Positions 19,215 to 29,294 are shown, counted from the first letter of the stretch. The stretch is 35,532 bases of DNA from an uncultured Pelagibacteraceae bacterium (GCA_902569735.1 CACFVE010000010.1:1-35532); one strand, 5' to 3'. A program made the numbers and translations. Notes: a model not told the origin generated them from the sequence alone.

Positions 19215-19628
19215 TTATTTTTTTTGTAAGCTGATTACAACCTCTAAATCTTTAATTTTTTTTCCTTTAGGTGGATTTGGAATTTTCTTTAAAACAACTT
19301 CCTGATAATCAATATCAGTGAGTTTTTTTTTATCAGGATCATAAAAATGATGGTGCGACTTTATGTTCGTATCATAATAACTTTTGCTAGTATTTGTCAA
19401 AATTTCTCTTATATGCCCAGCTTTTTTAAATGCTTCAACAGTATTATAAATTGTTGCTAAAGAAATCCTTTTCTGCATTTTTTTGTTAACTGTTTTATTT
19501 AATGATTCAGCTGTAAAATGAAAAGTTTCTTTTCTATCAAACAATTTTTTAGCTATTAAGATTCTTTGTTTTGTTGGCCTAAGGTTAGAAGATCTTAATT
19601 TATTTATAATTTCTTTTTTTTGTTGCAT
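19215..19628 (-). CDS. irr: Fur-family regulator, Irr type
   Basis: This Fur-superfamily transcription factor has a winged helix (about 10-85: LRPTKQRILIAKKLF, ISLATIYNTVEAFKKAGHI). The HHH motif at 92-94 in SHHHFYD and the tail PNPPKGKKIKDLEVVISLQKK match Irr, the haem- and iron-responsive regulator. The position next to fabA-fabB-fabI is the same as in Rhizobium relatives, which supports the Irr call. The N-terminal haem regulatory motif (GCP) of Bradyrhizobium Irr is absent. Because katG follows on the same strand with a PerR-like box in its promoter, a peroxide-sensing role is also possible. Confidence 0.85.
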   Translation of the reverse strand: MQQKKEIINKLRSSNLRPTKQRILIAKKLFDRKETFHFTAESLNKTVNKKMQKRISLATIYNTVEAFKKAGHIREILTNTSKSYYDTNIKSHHHFYDPDKKKLTDIDYQEVVLKKIPNPPKGKKIKDLEVVISLQKK

Positions 19629-19657
19629 AAACTATAGCTTTTTAGAAGTATTTAAAA

Positions 19658-19679
19658 TTTATATAATTATTTATATAAA
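19658..19679. promoter_or_regulatory. AT-rich palindrome in the irr-fabA divergent region
   Basis: TTTATATAA (19658-19666) and TTATATAAA (19671-19679) are perfect 9-base inverted arms around TTAT. The site lies between the divergent irr and fabA starts and partly resembles the katG operator core (TATAATTATT). It may be an autoregulatory site for irr. A -10-like TATAAA at 19686-19691 reads toward fabA. All bases are A or T, so chance is a real alternative. Confidence 0.4.
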
Positions 19680-19717
19680 ATTGTATATAAATCAAGTAAA
19701 AACTATTAACTAAATCT

Positions 19718-20221
19718 ATGCAAAAGAATAATTTTAATTACGATGAATTAATTGCTTGTGGCAATGGGGAATTATTTGGCGAAGGTAATGCCAAGCTTCC
19801 TTTACCTCCGATGTTGATGTTTGACAGAATTACTGAAATTAAAAAAGATGTAGGTGAGTTTAAAAAAGGTTTTATTAAAGCAGAACTAGATATAAAAGAT
19901 AATTTATGGTTTTTTGATTGTCATTTTAAAAACGATCCAGTTATGCCAGGTTGTTTGGGACTGGATGCGATGTGGCAATTAGTTGGTTTTTATTTAGGAT
20001 GGATAGGTGAACCTGGAAAAGGAAGAGCTTTAGGGGTAAATACTGTAAAATTTACAGGAGAGGTGCTAAAAAAAGCCAAAATGGCAACTTATGAAATAAA
20101 TATGAAAAGAGTCTTAAAAAAAGAAGGTGCTGTAGTTGGTCTTGCTAATGGTATATTGAGTGCTGATGAAAAGGTAATTTATACTGCCGAAAATTTAAAA
20201 GTAGGTTTATTTAAGTCATGA
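19718..20221 (+). CDS. fabA: 3-hydroxydecanoyl-ACP dehydratase/isomerase
   Basis: This enzyme dehydrates 3-hydroxydecanoyl-ACP and isomerises the product to the cis-3 isomer, which starts unsaturated fatty-acid synthesis. The active-site histidine is His69 in [17 protein letters not shown] and the acid is Asp83 in GLDAMWQL, the same spacing as in E. coli Fab[17 protein letters not shown] is also characteristic and separates it from FabZ. Length of 167 aa is normal. Its stop overlaps the fabB start (ATGA). Confidence 0.97.
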   Translation: MQKNNFNYDELIACGNGELFGEGNAKLPLPPMLMFDRITEIKKDVGEFKKGFIKAELDIKDNLWFFDCHFKNDPVMPGCLGLDAMWQLVGFYLGWIGEPGKGRALGVNTVKFTGEVLKKAKMATYEINMKRVLKKEGAVVGLANGILSADEKVIYTAENLKVGLFKS

Positions 20222-21429
20222 AAAGAGTTGTAATAACAGGTATTGGAATTGTTTCTTGTCTTGGAAATAATCAAGAAGAAGTTTATCAATCTCTTCTGAA
20301 CTCAAAATCAGGAATATCTTTTTCTGAAGAATACAAAGAACATAATTTAAAGAGTCATGTACACGGAAAACCTAATATTAAAATTCAAGATCATGTTGAT
20401 AGAAAAACAATAAGATTTATGGGATCTGGGTCAGCATATAATTATATTGCTATGAAGGAGGCAGTTAAAGACTCTGGATTAGAGGAAAAAGAAATAAGTA
20501 ATATTTCTACTGGCATTGTTATGGGTTCAGGTGGTCCTTCAATAGAAAATGTGATCCTAGCTGCAGATAAGACTAGAGCAAAAACTCCAAAATTAATGGG
20601 TCCATTTATTGTACCAAGAACGATGGCAAGTACAGCGTCAGCAACTTTGGCTGTTCCTTTTAAAATTAAAGGAGTTAATTATACGATGAGTTCTGCTTGT
20701 GCTACAAGTGGACACTGTATAGGAAATTCTGTTGAACTAATACAATCTGGTAAACAGAAAATTATGTTTGCCGGTGGAAGTGAAGAGCTGCATTGGGCGA
20801 TGACTGCAATGTTTGATGCTATGACAGCTTTATCCTCAAAATATAATGATACTCCTGAAAAAGCTTCAAGAGCATATGATAAGACTAGGGATGGATTTGT
20901 TATTGCTGGAGGTGGTGGAGTTTTAGTGCTTGAGGAATACGAACATGCAAAAGCTAGAGGTGCAAAAATTTATGCCGAGATTACTGGTTATGGAGCAACA
21001 TCAGATGGATATGATATGGTAGCACCCTCTGGAGAAGGAGCTGTTAGATGTATGCAAATTGCATTAAAAACATCTAGGAATAAAATGGATTATATTAACA
21101 CTCATGGTACGTCCACTCCAGTTGGAGATATTACAGAATTAAAAGCTATAGCGGAAACATTTAAGGAAAAAATTCCAAAAATAAGTTCAACAAAATCTTT
21201 ATCCGGACATCCTTTGGGAGCTGCATCAGTACATGAAGCTATCTATAGTTTAATAATGATGAAAAATAATTTTATAGCTGGGTCTGCGAACATTAATGAA
21301 ATGGATGAAGAAGCAAAAAAATTTCCAATAATTAGTAAAACTGAAAAAGAAGTAAGTTTAAACGCAGTTATGTCTAATAGTTTTGGATTTGGCGGAACAA
21401 ATGCAACATTAATTTTTGAAAAGGTATAA
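20218..21429 (+). CDS. fabB: 3-oxoacyl-ACP synthase I
   Basis: This condensing enzyme elongates acyl-ACP chains, including the unsaturated product of FabA. The catalytic triad is Cys161 ([13 protein letters not shown]), His296 ([11 protein letters not shown]) and His331 ([14 protein letters not shown]). The C-terminal [16 protein letters not shown] completes the ketosynthase fold. At 403 aa, with fabA upstream, it is FabB rather than FabF. It overlaps fabA by 4 bases and abuts fabI with no gap. Confidence 0.97.
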   Translation: MKRVVITGIGIVSCLGNNQEEVYQSLLNSKSGISFSEEYKEHNLKSHVHGKPNIKIQDHVDRKTIRFMGSGSAYNYIAMKEAVKDSGLEEKEISNISTGIVMGSGGPSIENVILAADKTRAKTPKLMGPFIVPRTMASTASATLAVPFKIKGVNYTMSSACATSGHCIGNSVELIQSGKQKIMFAGGSEELHWAMTAMFDAMTALSSKYNDTPEKASRAYDKTRDGFVIAGGGGVLVLEEYEHAKARGAKIYAEITGYGATSDGYDMVAPSGEGAVRCMQIALKTSRNKMDYINTHGTSTPVGDITELKAIAETFKEKIPKISSTKSLSGHPLGAASVHEAIYSLIMMKNNFIAGSANINEMDEEAKKFPIISKTEKEVSLNAVMSNSFGFGGTNATLIFEKV

Positions 21430-22215
21430 ATGAGTTTAGCTAAAGGTAAAAAAGGACTAATTATGGGAGTTGCCAATGAAAGATCAATCGCTTGGGGTAT
21501 ATCACAAAAACTTGCTGAAGCTGGAGCTGAATTAGCATTTACCTATCTTGGAGATGCATTAAAAAAAAGAGTTGTTCCATTAGCTAAATCCCTAAATTCT
21601 GAATTTACACTGAGTTGCAACGTAGAAAATAAAGAGGAAATTGTTAAACTTTTTGAAGATATAAAGGCAAAGTGGGGGCAAATTGATTTTGTTGTTCATG
21701 CAGTAGCTTTCTCTGATAAAGCAGAATTATCAGGAGAATATTTAAATACTACAAGAGAAAACTTTTTAAAGAGCATGTTAGTATCATGTTTTTCTTTTAC
21801 TGAAGTTGCAAAAGAAGCTGAAAAAATAATGAAAAAAGGCGGAAGCATGCTAACTTTAACTTACGAGTCTACTAAAGCTATTCCAAACTATAACGTGATG
21901 GGTGTTTGTAAATCTGCCCTAGAAGCGAGTGTAAAATATTTAGCTAGAGATCTTGGTTCAAAAGGAATTAGAGTAAATGCTATAAGTGCTGGGCCAATTA
22001 AAACACTTGCAGCTTCAGCTATAGGAGATGCAAAATTTCTATATAAGTGGAATGAAAATCATTCTTTTTTAAAAAGAAATGTAGATATTAATGATGTAGG
22101 AAATTCTGCTTTATACCTTTTAAGTGATCTAGCAGCTGGTGTAACGGGAGAAATTCATTACGTAGATGCAGGTTATAATAAGGTAGGTATGCCTGATCCT
22201 AAAAATATTTCTTAG
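21430..22215 (+). CDS. fabI: Enoyl-ACP reductase (NADH)
   Basis: This short-chain dehydrogenase catalyses the last reduction of each fatty-acid elongation cycle and is the target of triclosan-type inhibitors. The FabI-type cofactor loop GVANERSIAWGI (13-24) differs from the ordinary SDR GxxxGxG. The active-site residues are Tyr145 (LTYES), Tyr154 and Lys161 (YNVMGVCK). GPIKTLAASAIGD is the substrate loop. Length of 261 aa is normal. It forms an operon with fabA and fabB. The 86-base gap to the next gene holds no clear terminator. Confidence 0.97.
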   Translation: MSLAKGKKGLIMGVANERSIAWGISQKLAEAGAELAFTYLGDALKKRVVPLAKSLNSEFTLSCNVENKEEIVKLFEDIKAKWGQIDFVVHAVAFSDKAELSGEYLNTTRENFLKSMLVSCFSFTEVAKEAEKIMKKGGSMLTLTYESTKAIPNYNVMGVCKSALEASVKYLARDLGSKGIRVNAISAGPIKTLAASAIGDAKFLYKWNENHSFLKRNVDINDVGNSALYLLSDLAAGVTGEIHYVDAGYNKVGMPDPKNIS

Positions 22216-22301
22216 CCTGCAAAAAATGCATGTCTGGATTAGAATCATTGCAATTATCAAATAAAACAAAAATTTATTAAACTATTAAAGAAAAGAGATA
22301 A

Positions 22302-22817
22302 ATGAAAAAATTTAATTTAAAAGTAAAAGAAAAACTTGGAAATTTTTTTGATTGGATTAAAGGAGCTGAGTTAATCGAGCTTCATACATGTGATGTTCAC
22401 GAGGATCCAGTAAGACCAGAACTTGACGTAAAATTTAGGACTGAATATGGAAGAAAAATTTATGGTGTAAGATATAAAAATGAAATTTGTGCAATTATGT
22501 GTTTTGGTTTTACAAATGATATTCCAAAAACTGTTGAAGAATTAGATTTAATGACTAAAGATGCTCATTTACAAAGCACACTAAGAGATCGAAACGTTGG
22601 AAAAATAGCAATTGCCTATACGGTTTGGTCTAAAAAAAAAGGTGGAGGAAAATTAATAGTTAAAGAAGTATTTAAAAAAATTAAACAATCCCATCATTTA
22701 AATAGACTAGTAACTTTATCTCCACTTACTAAAATGGCTAGAAATTTTCATTTACGCAATGGTGCTTTTGAACTTCAAGTAAATGAAAAAACACAAAATT
22801 TTGAATATAAAATGTAA
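22302..22817 (+). CDS. Uncharacterised small protein, possibly GNAT-like
   Basis: I do not recognise a named family. The 171-aa product is soluble, basic and lacks a signal peptide. It has a central strand-rich segment (YGVRYKNEICAIMCFGF), IAIAYTVWSKKKGGGKLI followed by a predicted helix, and LVTLSPLTKMARNFHLRNGA near the C-terminus. The order strand, basic glycine-containing loop, helix, then an A-x-x-F-H-x-x-N-G-A motif is reminiscent of GNAT acyltransferases, whose last helix often reads A-x-x-F-Y-x-x-x-G-F. AAGAGA before the ATG is a plausible ribosome site. It ends 4 bases before the convergent pnp gene. Confidence 0.6.
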   Translation: MKKFNLKVKEKLGNFFDWIKGAELIELHTCDVHEDPVRPELDVKFRTEYGRKIYGVRYKNEICAIMCFGFTNDIPKTVEELDLMTKDAHLQSTLRDRNVGKIAIAYTVWSKKKGGGKLIVKEVFKKIKQSHHLNRLVTLSPLTKMARNFHLRNGAFELQVNEKTQNFEYKM

Positions 22818-22821
22818 AATT

Positions 22822-24894
22822 CTAAGCTACTGCTTGTTTTATAGATAATTTAACTTTGCCTCTATCAAAGCCAACAACTTTTACGGATACTTCATCACCT
22901 TCTTTTACAACATCACCCACTTTAGCAACTCTTTTGGGAGCTAGCTCTGAAATGTGAACCAAACCATCTTGTTTTCCTAAAAAATTTACAAAAGCTCCGA
23001 ATTCCATTATTTTTACTACTTTTCCTTTATAAATTTTTCCCATTTCAGGTTTAGCTATTAAATTTTTAATAAATTCTATTGCCTTGTTTCTTGACTCTTC
23101 ATCAGGTGCAGCAACAGTAACTTCGCCCGTATCTTTTACGTCTACTTTTGCGCCTGAAGTCTCAACTATTTCTCTAATAGTCGCTCCACCTTTTCCTATA
23201 ACTGTAGCAATATCTTTTTTATCAACTTTAATGGTCTCCATTTTAGGAGTGTGTTTGGAGAATTCTTTTCTAGATGATTTGATAGCCTTATTCATTTCTC
23301 CTAAAATATGTTCTCTTCCCGCTTTGGCTTGGTCCAAAGCTTTTTCCATAATTTCAAATGTAATGCCAGTAATTTTAATATCCATTTGAAGAGATGTAAT
23401 ACCATCTTTTGTTCCAGCCACTTTAAAATCCATATCACCTAAGTGATCTTCATCTCCTAAAATATCTGATAAAACAGAAAATTTATCTCCTTCTTTAATT
23501 AAACCCATTGCTATACCTGCTACTGGTTCCTTGATAGGTACACCTGCATCCATCAAAGATAAAGATGTTCCACAAACCGTTGCCATAGAAGATGATCCAT
23601 TTGACTCTGTAATTTCAGAAACAACTCTTAAAGTATAAGGAAAGTCCTCTTTTTTTGGTAAGGATGAGTTAATAGCTCTCCAAGCTAATTTTCCATGACC
23701 AATTTCTCTTCTACCAGTTCCTATTCTTCCACACTCACCTACTGAAAAAGGAGGAAAATTATAATGAAGCATAAAATTTGATCTTTGCATACCATCTAAA
23801 CTCTCTAACCTTTGTTCATCATCTGACATACCTAAAGTAGTAACTACCAAAGCTTGGGTTTCGCCTCTTGTGAATAAAGCTGATCCATGTGCTCTTGGTA
23901 ATACTCCTACTTCACATTTAATTTGCCTCACATCTGCTAAACCCCTACCATCAATTCTCTTTTTATCTTTTAGAATTGCTGTTCTTACAATATCTTTCTC
24001 GAGTGACTTTAATTGTGCCATAGCTTGGTTTTCTGTGACATTTTCATCTTCTGCAAACATTTCTTTACATTTAGCATCTATCTCTGAAATAGCAGTCGAT
24101 CTTTTCTTTTTATCGATTTCCTTAAAAGCTTTTCTCAAACCTGTTTCAAAAGAATTAACAATTTTCTTTTTAACTTCCGAATGATCTATCTCTTCGATTT
24201 CCCATTTAGGTTTTCCTGCCTTTTGAGCTAAACTCTCAATTGCTTTAATAATTGAAATAAAATTTTCATGTCCAAATTTAACTGCATCTAACATTACTTT
24301 TTCAGTTAATCCTGACGTCTCCGACTCAACCATTAAAACTGCATCTTTTGTCCCTGCAACAACTAAATCTAATTCTGAGTCTTGTAATTCTTTAGGCGAT
24401 GGATTTAATAAATATTTTCCATCTTTGTATCCAACTCTACTTGCAGCAATTGGACCTTGAAATGGAAGTCCTGATATAGCTAATGCTGCAGATGAAGCTA
24501 TTATTGATAAAATATCTGGCTGGTTCTCTCCATCGTAAGATAGCACTGTAGGTAATAGTTGGACCTCATTCATAAAAGTTGAAGGAAATAATGGTCTAAT
24601 TGGTCTATCAATCAATCTAGAAATTAAAGTTTCAGCCTCAGTTGGTCTAGCTTCTCTTTTAAAATATCCTCCGGGTATTTTTCCCGCAGCATAATATTTT
24701 TCTTGATAGTTTACAGATAATGGAAAATAATCTTGTCCTTCTTTTAAATTTTTAGCACCTACTGCGGTTGCTATTACCATTGTTTCACCACAAGTAGCAA
24801 TAATCGCTCCATCAGCTTGCCTCGCAATTTTTCCTGTTTCTAAAGTTATTGTTTTTCCATTTATTTTAATTTCTTCTTTATGTACCTTGAACAT
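22822..24894 (-). CDS. pnp: Polyribonucleotide nucleotidyltransferase (PNPase)
   Basis: This phosphorolytic 3'-5' exoribonuclease is a core of RNA turnover. The first RNase PH domain includes [20 protein letters not shown] and [11 protein letters not shown]. The second RNase PH domain includes [35 protein letters not shown] and [21 protein letters not shown] ([15 protein letters not shown]) and S1 ([15 protein letters not shown]) domains close the protein. The 690 aa length is normal. Its ATG overlaps the rpsO stop (TAATG), and AGGAAA within the rpsO end serves as the ribosome site. Confidence 0.98.
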   Translation of the reverse strand: MFKVHKEEIKINGKTITLETGKIARQADGAIIATCGETMVIATAVGAKNLKEGQDYFPLSVNYQEKYYAAGKIPGGYFKREARPTEAETLISRLIDRPIRPLFPSTFMNEVQLLPTVLSYDGENQPDILSIIASSAALAISGLPFQGPIAASRVGYKDGKYLLNPSPKELQDSELDLVVAGTKDAVLMVESETSGLTEKVMLDAVKFGHENFISIIKAIESLAQKAGKPKWEIEEIDHSEVKKKIVNSFETGLRKAFKEIDKKKRSTAISEIDAKCKEMFAEDENVTENQAMAQLKSLEKDIVRTAILKDKKRIDGRGLADVRQIKCEVGVLPRAHGSALFTRGETQALVVTTLGMSDDEQRLESLDGMQRSNFMLHYNFPPFSVGECGRIGTGRREIGHGKLAWRAINSSLPKKEDFPYTLRVVSEITESNGSSSMATVCGTSLSLMDAGVPIKEPVAGIAMGLIKEGDKFSVLSDILGDEDHLGDMDFKVAGTKDGITSLQMDIKITGITFEIMEKALDQAKAGREHILGEMNKAIKSSRKEFSKHTPKMETIKVDKKDIATVIGKGGATIREIVETSGAKVDVKDTGEVTVAAPDEESRNKAIEFIKNLIAKPEMGKIYKGKVVKIMEFGAFVNFLGKQDGLVHISELAPKRVAKVGDVVKEGDEVSVKVVGFDRGKVKLSIKQAVA

Positions 24895-25154
24895 TATTTC
24901 CTTAAATTTAATTGTTTTATTACTTTTTGATATGAAACTGAGTTTTTCTTTTTAAGATAAACTAAAAGTTTTTTTCTTTTATTTACCGATTTTGCTAAAC
25001 CAACTGAAGAATGTTTGTCTTTTTTTGCTCCTTTAAAATGTTCTGAAAGTTTAGAAATTTTATCTGTTAATAAACCAATCTGTATTTCTGTAGAACCAAC
25101 ATCTTTATCGTGGATTGCTAATGATTTAATTATATCTTTTTTTTTCTGTGTCAT
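24894..25154 (-). CDS. rpsO: 30S ribosomal protein S15
   Basis: This ribosomal protein binds 16S rRNA at the central domain. The 86 aa contain [31 protein letters not shown] and [14 protein letters not shown], the standard S15 pattern. The family is about 89 aa. It overlaps the end of rbfA by 29 bases in another frame, where truB usually lies in proteobacteria. It is coupled to pnp by TAATG. Confidence 0.97.
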   Translation of the reverse strand: MTQKKKDIIKSLAIHDKDVGSTEIQIGLLTDKISKLSEHFKGAKKDKHSSVGLAKSVNKRKKLLVYLKKKNSVSYQKVIKQLNLRK

Positions 25155-25524
25155 TTACTTTTATTTTTCTTATAATTTTTTCAATCTTTTCAGCATATTC
25201 AAATGAGTTATCTTCAACAAATGTAAGTTTAGGAAGAAACTTAATATCTAGCCTTTTAGACAGGGCTTTTCTAACAAGATGAGAGTATTCCGTCAAGGCT
25301 CTAACTGTTTCTTTCAAATCTACACCGCCCAAAGGTATTACATAAACTCTAGCTGTTTTTAAGTCAGGGGTCATTCTTACCTCTGTTACAGTAATGAGTT
25401 TAGAATTAATTAAAGGAATTTTAGCTTCATTCCTGATAAATAACTCACCTAAGTTTTGTTTAACTAGCTCTCCAACTCTTAATTGTCTTTGGCTAAAAGT
25501 TTTTTGTGATGCTTGATTACCCAT
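25126..25524 (-). CDS. rbfA: 30S ribosome-binding factor A
   Basis: RbfA is a KH-fold factor needed for late 30S maturation and 16S 5'-end processing. The 132 aa begin with a short tail followed by SQRQLRVGELVKQNLGEL, and contain ITVTEVRMTPDLKTARVYVIPLG and RKALSKRLDIKFLPKLTFVED, which are typical. Its start overlaps the infB stop (TAATG) and its end overlaps rpsO, so translation is coupled through this stretch. Confidence 0.95.
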   Translation of the reverse strand: MGNQASQKTFSQRQLRVGELVKQNLGELFIRNEAKIPLINSKLITVTEVRMTPDLKTARVYVIPLGGVDLKETVRALTEYSHLVRKALSKRLDIKFLPKLTFVEDNSFEYAEKIEKIIRKIKVNDTEKKRYN

Positions 25525-27725
25525 TATATTGACCTTTGTATTTCTTCTGCGTGATATGACTCGATTACATCTTTTTCTTTAAAATCAATAAAATCTTTGA
25601 TACTGATCCCACACTCTAGTCCTGTACCAACTTCTTTAACTTGATTTTTTTCTCTATAAATACTTTGAATTTCTCCACTGTATACAACAACACCATCTCT
25701 GATAATTCTTGCTTTAGACTTACTTTTAATCTCTCCATTAATAACTTTTGATCCCGCAATTTTACCCGCATTAGATACTTTAAATATTTTTTGAATCTCA
25801 GCCGAGCCTAAAACTGTTTCTTTTACATCTGGCTCTAATAAACCTGACAAAGACTTTTCTACGTGCTCCAGAGCTTCATAAATTATGTTGAAATATTTTA
25901 TATCAATCTTTTGATCTTCTGCTAATTTTTTAGCTTCTCTGTTGGGTTTAACATTAAAACCAATCAATATCGCATTAGATGCTTTAGCTAATGAAACATC
26001 AGTTTCATTTATCATTCCAATATCAGATAAAATTATTTTTGGTTCAACCTCATCATGTTTGATCTTATTAATTGCCATTTTTAATGCTTCACTAGATCCT
26101 TGAACGTCTGATTTAATAATTATGTTTAATTCATCTTTGACTTTGGCAGAGTCAAAAAGGGTTGCTTTATCTTTAGCTAGAACTTTGTTTTGGACAAAAT
26201 TATTTTTTTTATATTCTGCCATTTCTTTAGCTTCATTCTCGTTTTTTGTAACCAAAAATTCTGCTCCCGCGAAAGCCGAACTATTCATTCCAAGTATTTC
26301 AACTGGCATAGAAGGCAATGCCTCATTAAGATTTTTACCTTCATAATTTATCATCGCTCTAATCTTTCCCCAGGTATCTCCGCAAATAAAATAGTCTCCT
26401 CTTTTTAATTTTCCATTGCTTATTAAAACTGTTGATACCGGCCCTTTGCCTTTGTCTATTTTAGACTCAATAACAACACCTTTAGCTTGTCCAGAAAATG
26501 AGGCTTTTAAATCTAAAATCTCTGATTGTAATAAAATACTTTCTTTAAGTTTGTCTAAATTAATTTTTTTTAATGCTGATACTTCTACAAACAAAGTATC
26601 TCCACTTAGATCTTCAGCAATTAACTCATATTGCATCATCTCATTTTTAATTTTACTGATATTTTTTTCTGGTAAATCACATTTATTTATTGCAACTATT
26701 ATAGGAACTTTTGCAGCTTTGGCATGTTTAATAGCTTCAACTGTTTGAGGTTTAATACCGTCATCAGCCGCAACTACTAAAACTACAATATCAGTAATTT
26801 TTGACCCTCTAGCACGCATCTCGGTAAAAGCTGCATGACCAGGTGTATCTATAAAAGTAATAATCTTATTATTTTCTGTTGCAACTTGATAGGCCCCTAT
26901 ATGTTGAGTAATTCCACCATGTTCTCCTGAAACAACATTTGTGTCTCTTAAAGAATCTAGTAAAGAAGTTTTTCCATGATCAACATGACCCATAATTGTA
27001 ACTACTGGTGGTCTAATTTGTATGTCTCCTTCTAATTTTTCCTTAACTTTATTTGTTTCTAAGGTTGGTTGATCACCTAATATTGGCTTGTGTCCAAATT
27101 CTTTAACAATGTATTCTGCAGTGTCTTTATCAATATTATGATTAATAGTTGCTATCACCTTCATATTTAGCAAGAACTTAATAATGTCACTAGATTTCTC
27201 GGCCATTCGATTTGAAAGTTCTTGTATGGTAATTTGTTCTGGTATTTTTACATCTCTAATTACTTTTTTAAATTCTTTCTTTTCTTCATTCTCTGGTTTG
27301 TTTTTTTTCTCTTTTAATCTAGCTCTTTTAACTGAAGCAAGACTTCTTTGTTTAATCTCGATTTCTTCTACATTTAAAGCTCTGGAAACGGTTAGTTTAA
27401 AATCTCTCTTATCTATTGGATTTTTTAATTTTAATTTACTTTTTCCAGTTGGTTTTTCAGTTTTTTTTATAAAAGCTTTAGTGGCTTGTTGCTCTATAAA
27501 TTTTCTAGCAAAATTTTTCTTTTTTATATCTCTTGTATCTATATTGGGATTATTTAGTTTACCAAAAGATTGATTGCTTCTATTTATATTTTTGTTAAAT
27601 TTAAAAGGCTTTTTCTTTTCTACTGAGAAAGATTTTTTTCCATCTGCACTTATAGAGCTCGTATCAATTTTTTTTTTTAAATTTGATGAAATAGTAAGTG
27701 TCTTTTTTTTATCTTTTTTTTCCAT
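25524..27725 (-). CDS. infB: Translation initiation factor IF-2
   Basis: This GTPase delivers initiator fMet-tRNA to the ribosome. G-domain motifs are VTIMGHVDHGKTSLLD (G1), GGITQHIGAY (G2), FIDTPGHAAFTEMR (G3), VAINKCDLPE (G4) and a later SALK element (G5). Domains II-IV follow and end with GLECGISIKDFIDFKEKDVIESY. The N-terminal extension is lysine-rich and short (about 245 residues before G1). The start chosen is ATG 27725 (MEKKDKKKTL, 733 aa), 4 bases after the nusA stop. An upstream TTG at 27743 would overlap nusA. A run of eleven T on the plus strand at 27668-27678 encodes lysines near residue 20. The ylxR gene common between nusA and infB is absent. Confidence 0.97.
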   Translation of the reverse strand: MEKKDKKKTLTISSNLKKKIDTSSISADGKKSFSVEKKKPFKFNKNINRSNQSFGKLNNPNIDTRDIKKKNFARKFIEQQATKAFIKKTEKPTGKSKLKLKNPIDKRDFKLTVSRALNVEEIEIKQRSLASVKRARLKEKKNKPENEEKKEFKKVIRDVKIPEQITIQELSNRMAEKSSDIIKFLLNMKVIATINHNIDKDTAEYIVKEFGHKPILGDQPTLETNKVKEKLEGDIQIRPPVVTIMGHVDHGKTSLLDSLRDTNVVSGEHGGITQHIGAYQVATENNKIITFIDTPGHAAFTEMRARGSKITDIVVLVVAADDGIKPQTVEAIKHAKAAKVPIIVAINKCDLPEKNISKIKNEMMQYELIAEDLSGDTLFVEVSALKKINLDKLKESILLQSEILDLKASFSGQAKGVVIESKIDKGKGPVSTVLISNGKLKRGDYFICGDTWGKIRAMINYEGKNLNEALPSMPVEILGMNSSAFAGAEFLVTKNENEAKEMAEYKKNNFVQNKVLAKDKATLFDSAKVKDELNIIIKSDVQGSSEALKMAINKIKHDEVEPKIILSDIGMINETDVSLAKASNAILIGFNVKPNREAKKLAEDQKIDIKYFNIIYEALEHVEKSLSGLLEPDVKETVLGSAEIQKIFKVSNAGKIAGSKVINGEIKSKSKARIIRDGVVVYSGEIQSIYREKNQVKEVGTGLECGISIKDFIDFKEKDVIESYHAEEIQRSI

Positions 27726-27729
27726 AACA

Positions 27730-29280
27730 TTATTTGTATACAATCTCTCTAGCTGACATAATTAATTGATCAGCTTCTTTTCTAGATAAAGAAAACTCCT
27801 CCAAATATCCTTCGATTCTGATTTTTTTTCCTTTAACTTCGTCAAAACCACCAATTAATTCATCGGAAGATAAATCAGCAAATTCGTTCAATTTTTTTAT
27901 GTTTTTTTGACCTAAAATTACTAACATTCCTTGAGTTATGCCCTTTAAACCTATTAATGACTCTTCAACACCTAGCTCTTTTAATTTTTGAGCAACTTCC
28001 TCTTTTTCTTTAATCAATGTTTCTTTTGATCTATCTATTAATTCTTTAGCTGTCTCTTCATCAATTGCATCTATTTTTGAAATATCTTCTGATGTTGATT
28101 GAGCAATATCTTCGATACTTGTAAAGCCTTCTGAGACCAAAAGCTGTCCTAATGTCTCATCAACTTCTAAATTTTTAATTAATGTTTCTGTTCTATCCTT
28201 AAATTCAGCCTGTCTTCTTTCTGAGTCTTCTTTGTCAGTTAAAATATCAATTTCATAATTTGTTAACTTAGATGCTAATCTTACATTCTGACCTCTTCTC
28301 CCAATTGCCTTACTTAAATTCTCTTCAGTTAAAATAATATCTATTCTTTTGTTATCTTGGTCTATTAAAACTTTTTGTATTTCTGCTGGTGAGAGAGATT
28401 CAGAAATTAAAGTTGGCAAATCTTCTGTCCATTTTATTATATCAATTTTCTCACCATGTAATTCATTGACTATTGTTTGTACTCTGCTTCCTCTCATTCC
28501 TACACATGCTCCTACCGGATCAATAGAAGCATCTTGAGAATGTACACAAATTTTAGCTCTACTACCTGGATCTCTCGCTACCGCTTTAATTTCTATAGTC
28601 CCTTCATAAATTTCTGGAACTTCTTGAAAAAATAATCTAGCTAAAAATTGAGGGTGTGCTCTTGATAAAAATATTTGATGACCTTTAAGTTCTTTTTTAA
28701 CCTCATAACAGTAAGCTTTTACTCTATCGCCGTTTTTTAAAATTTCTCTAGGGATAAGTTCATCTTTTTTAATAACTCCTTCAGCCTTACCTAAATCTAC
28801 GATGACATTTCCATATTCTAATCGCTTAATGATACCGCTAAGGATTTGACCTTGTTTGTCTATAAAATCTTCATATTGCCTATTTTTTTCTGCTTCACGT
28901 ACCCTTGCGCTAATAACTTGTTTGGCACTTTGTGCGGCGATTCTTCCAAAGTCAATTTGGGGTAATTCCTCATAAATTTTATCTCCAATTTTTAAATCAT
29001 TATTTTTGGAATCAATCTTTTTTGCGTCTTCTAAATTAATTTCCTTTGAAGGATCTTCAACATTTTCTACTATATCTAAAACTTTGTGAATTTTAATATC
29101 ACCACTTTCTCTATCAATTAATACTTCAATAGTATTATCATTTCCAAACTTAGTTAAAGCAGCTTTTTGAATTGCACTTTCCATCGAGCCAATTACAAGT
29201 TCCTTATCAATTGATTTCTCGTTTGCAACCGCGTCTACAATTCTTAAAAGTTCTAGTTTATCTAATCCTCTATTTAACAT
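27730..29280 (-). CDS. nusA: Transcription termination/antitermination factor NusA
   Basis: NusA binds RNA polymerase and modulates pausing, termination and antitermination. The N-terminal domain begins LDKLELLRIVDAVANEKSID. An S1 domain (GIIKRLEYGNVIVDLGKAEG) and two KH domains (DPVGACVGMRGSRVQTIV and SKAIGRRGQNVRLASKL) follow, then acidic C-terminal repeats with helix-hairpin-helix character (VSEGFTSIEDIAQ, LGVEESLIGLKGI). The 516 aa length is typical of alphaproteobacteria. AGGAGC lies 8 bases before the ATG, directly after a terminator-like hairpin. rimP, which normally precedes nusA, is absent. Confidence 0.97.
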   Translation of the reverse strand: MLNRGLDKLELLRIVDAVANEKSIDKELVIGSMESAIQKAALTKFGNDNTIEVLIDRESGDIKIHKVLDIVENVEDPSKEINLEDAKKIDSKNNDLKIGDKIYEELPQIDFGRIAAQSAKQVISARVREAEKNRQYEDFIDKQGQILSGIIKRLEYGNVIVDLGKAEGVIKKDELIPREILKNGDRVKAYCYEVKKELKGHQIFLSRAHPQFLARLFFQEVPEIYEGTIEIKAVARDPGSRAKICVHSQDASIDPVGACVGMRGSRVQTIVNELHGEKIDIIKWTEDLPTLISESLSPAEIQKVLIDQDNKRIDIILTEENLSKAIGRRGQNVRLASKLTNYEIDILTDKEDSERRQAEFKDRTETLIKNLEVDETLGQLLVSEGFTSIEDIAQSTSEDISKIDAIDEETAKELIDRSKETLIKEKEEVAQKLKELGVEESLIGLKGITQGMLVILGQKNIKKLNEFADLSSDELIGGFDEVKGKKIRIEGYLEEFSLSRKEADQLIMSAREIVYK

Positions 29281-29294
29281 GTTTTAATGCTCCT

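Noticed and set aside
26122-26748. Plus-strand open frames inside infB, gyrB, pnp and other genes
   Set aside because: They lie wholly antisense to clearly conserved genes, have serine/phenylalanine-rich shadow-type products and match no family.
27726-27743. TTG start for infB
   Set aside because: It overlaps nusA, while ATG 27725 lies 4 bases after the nusA stop and begins the lysine-rich tail.
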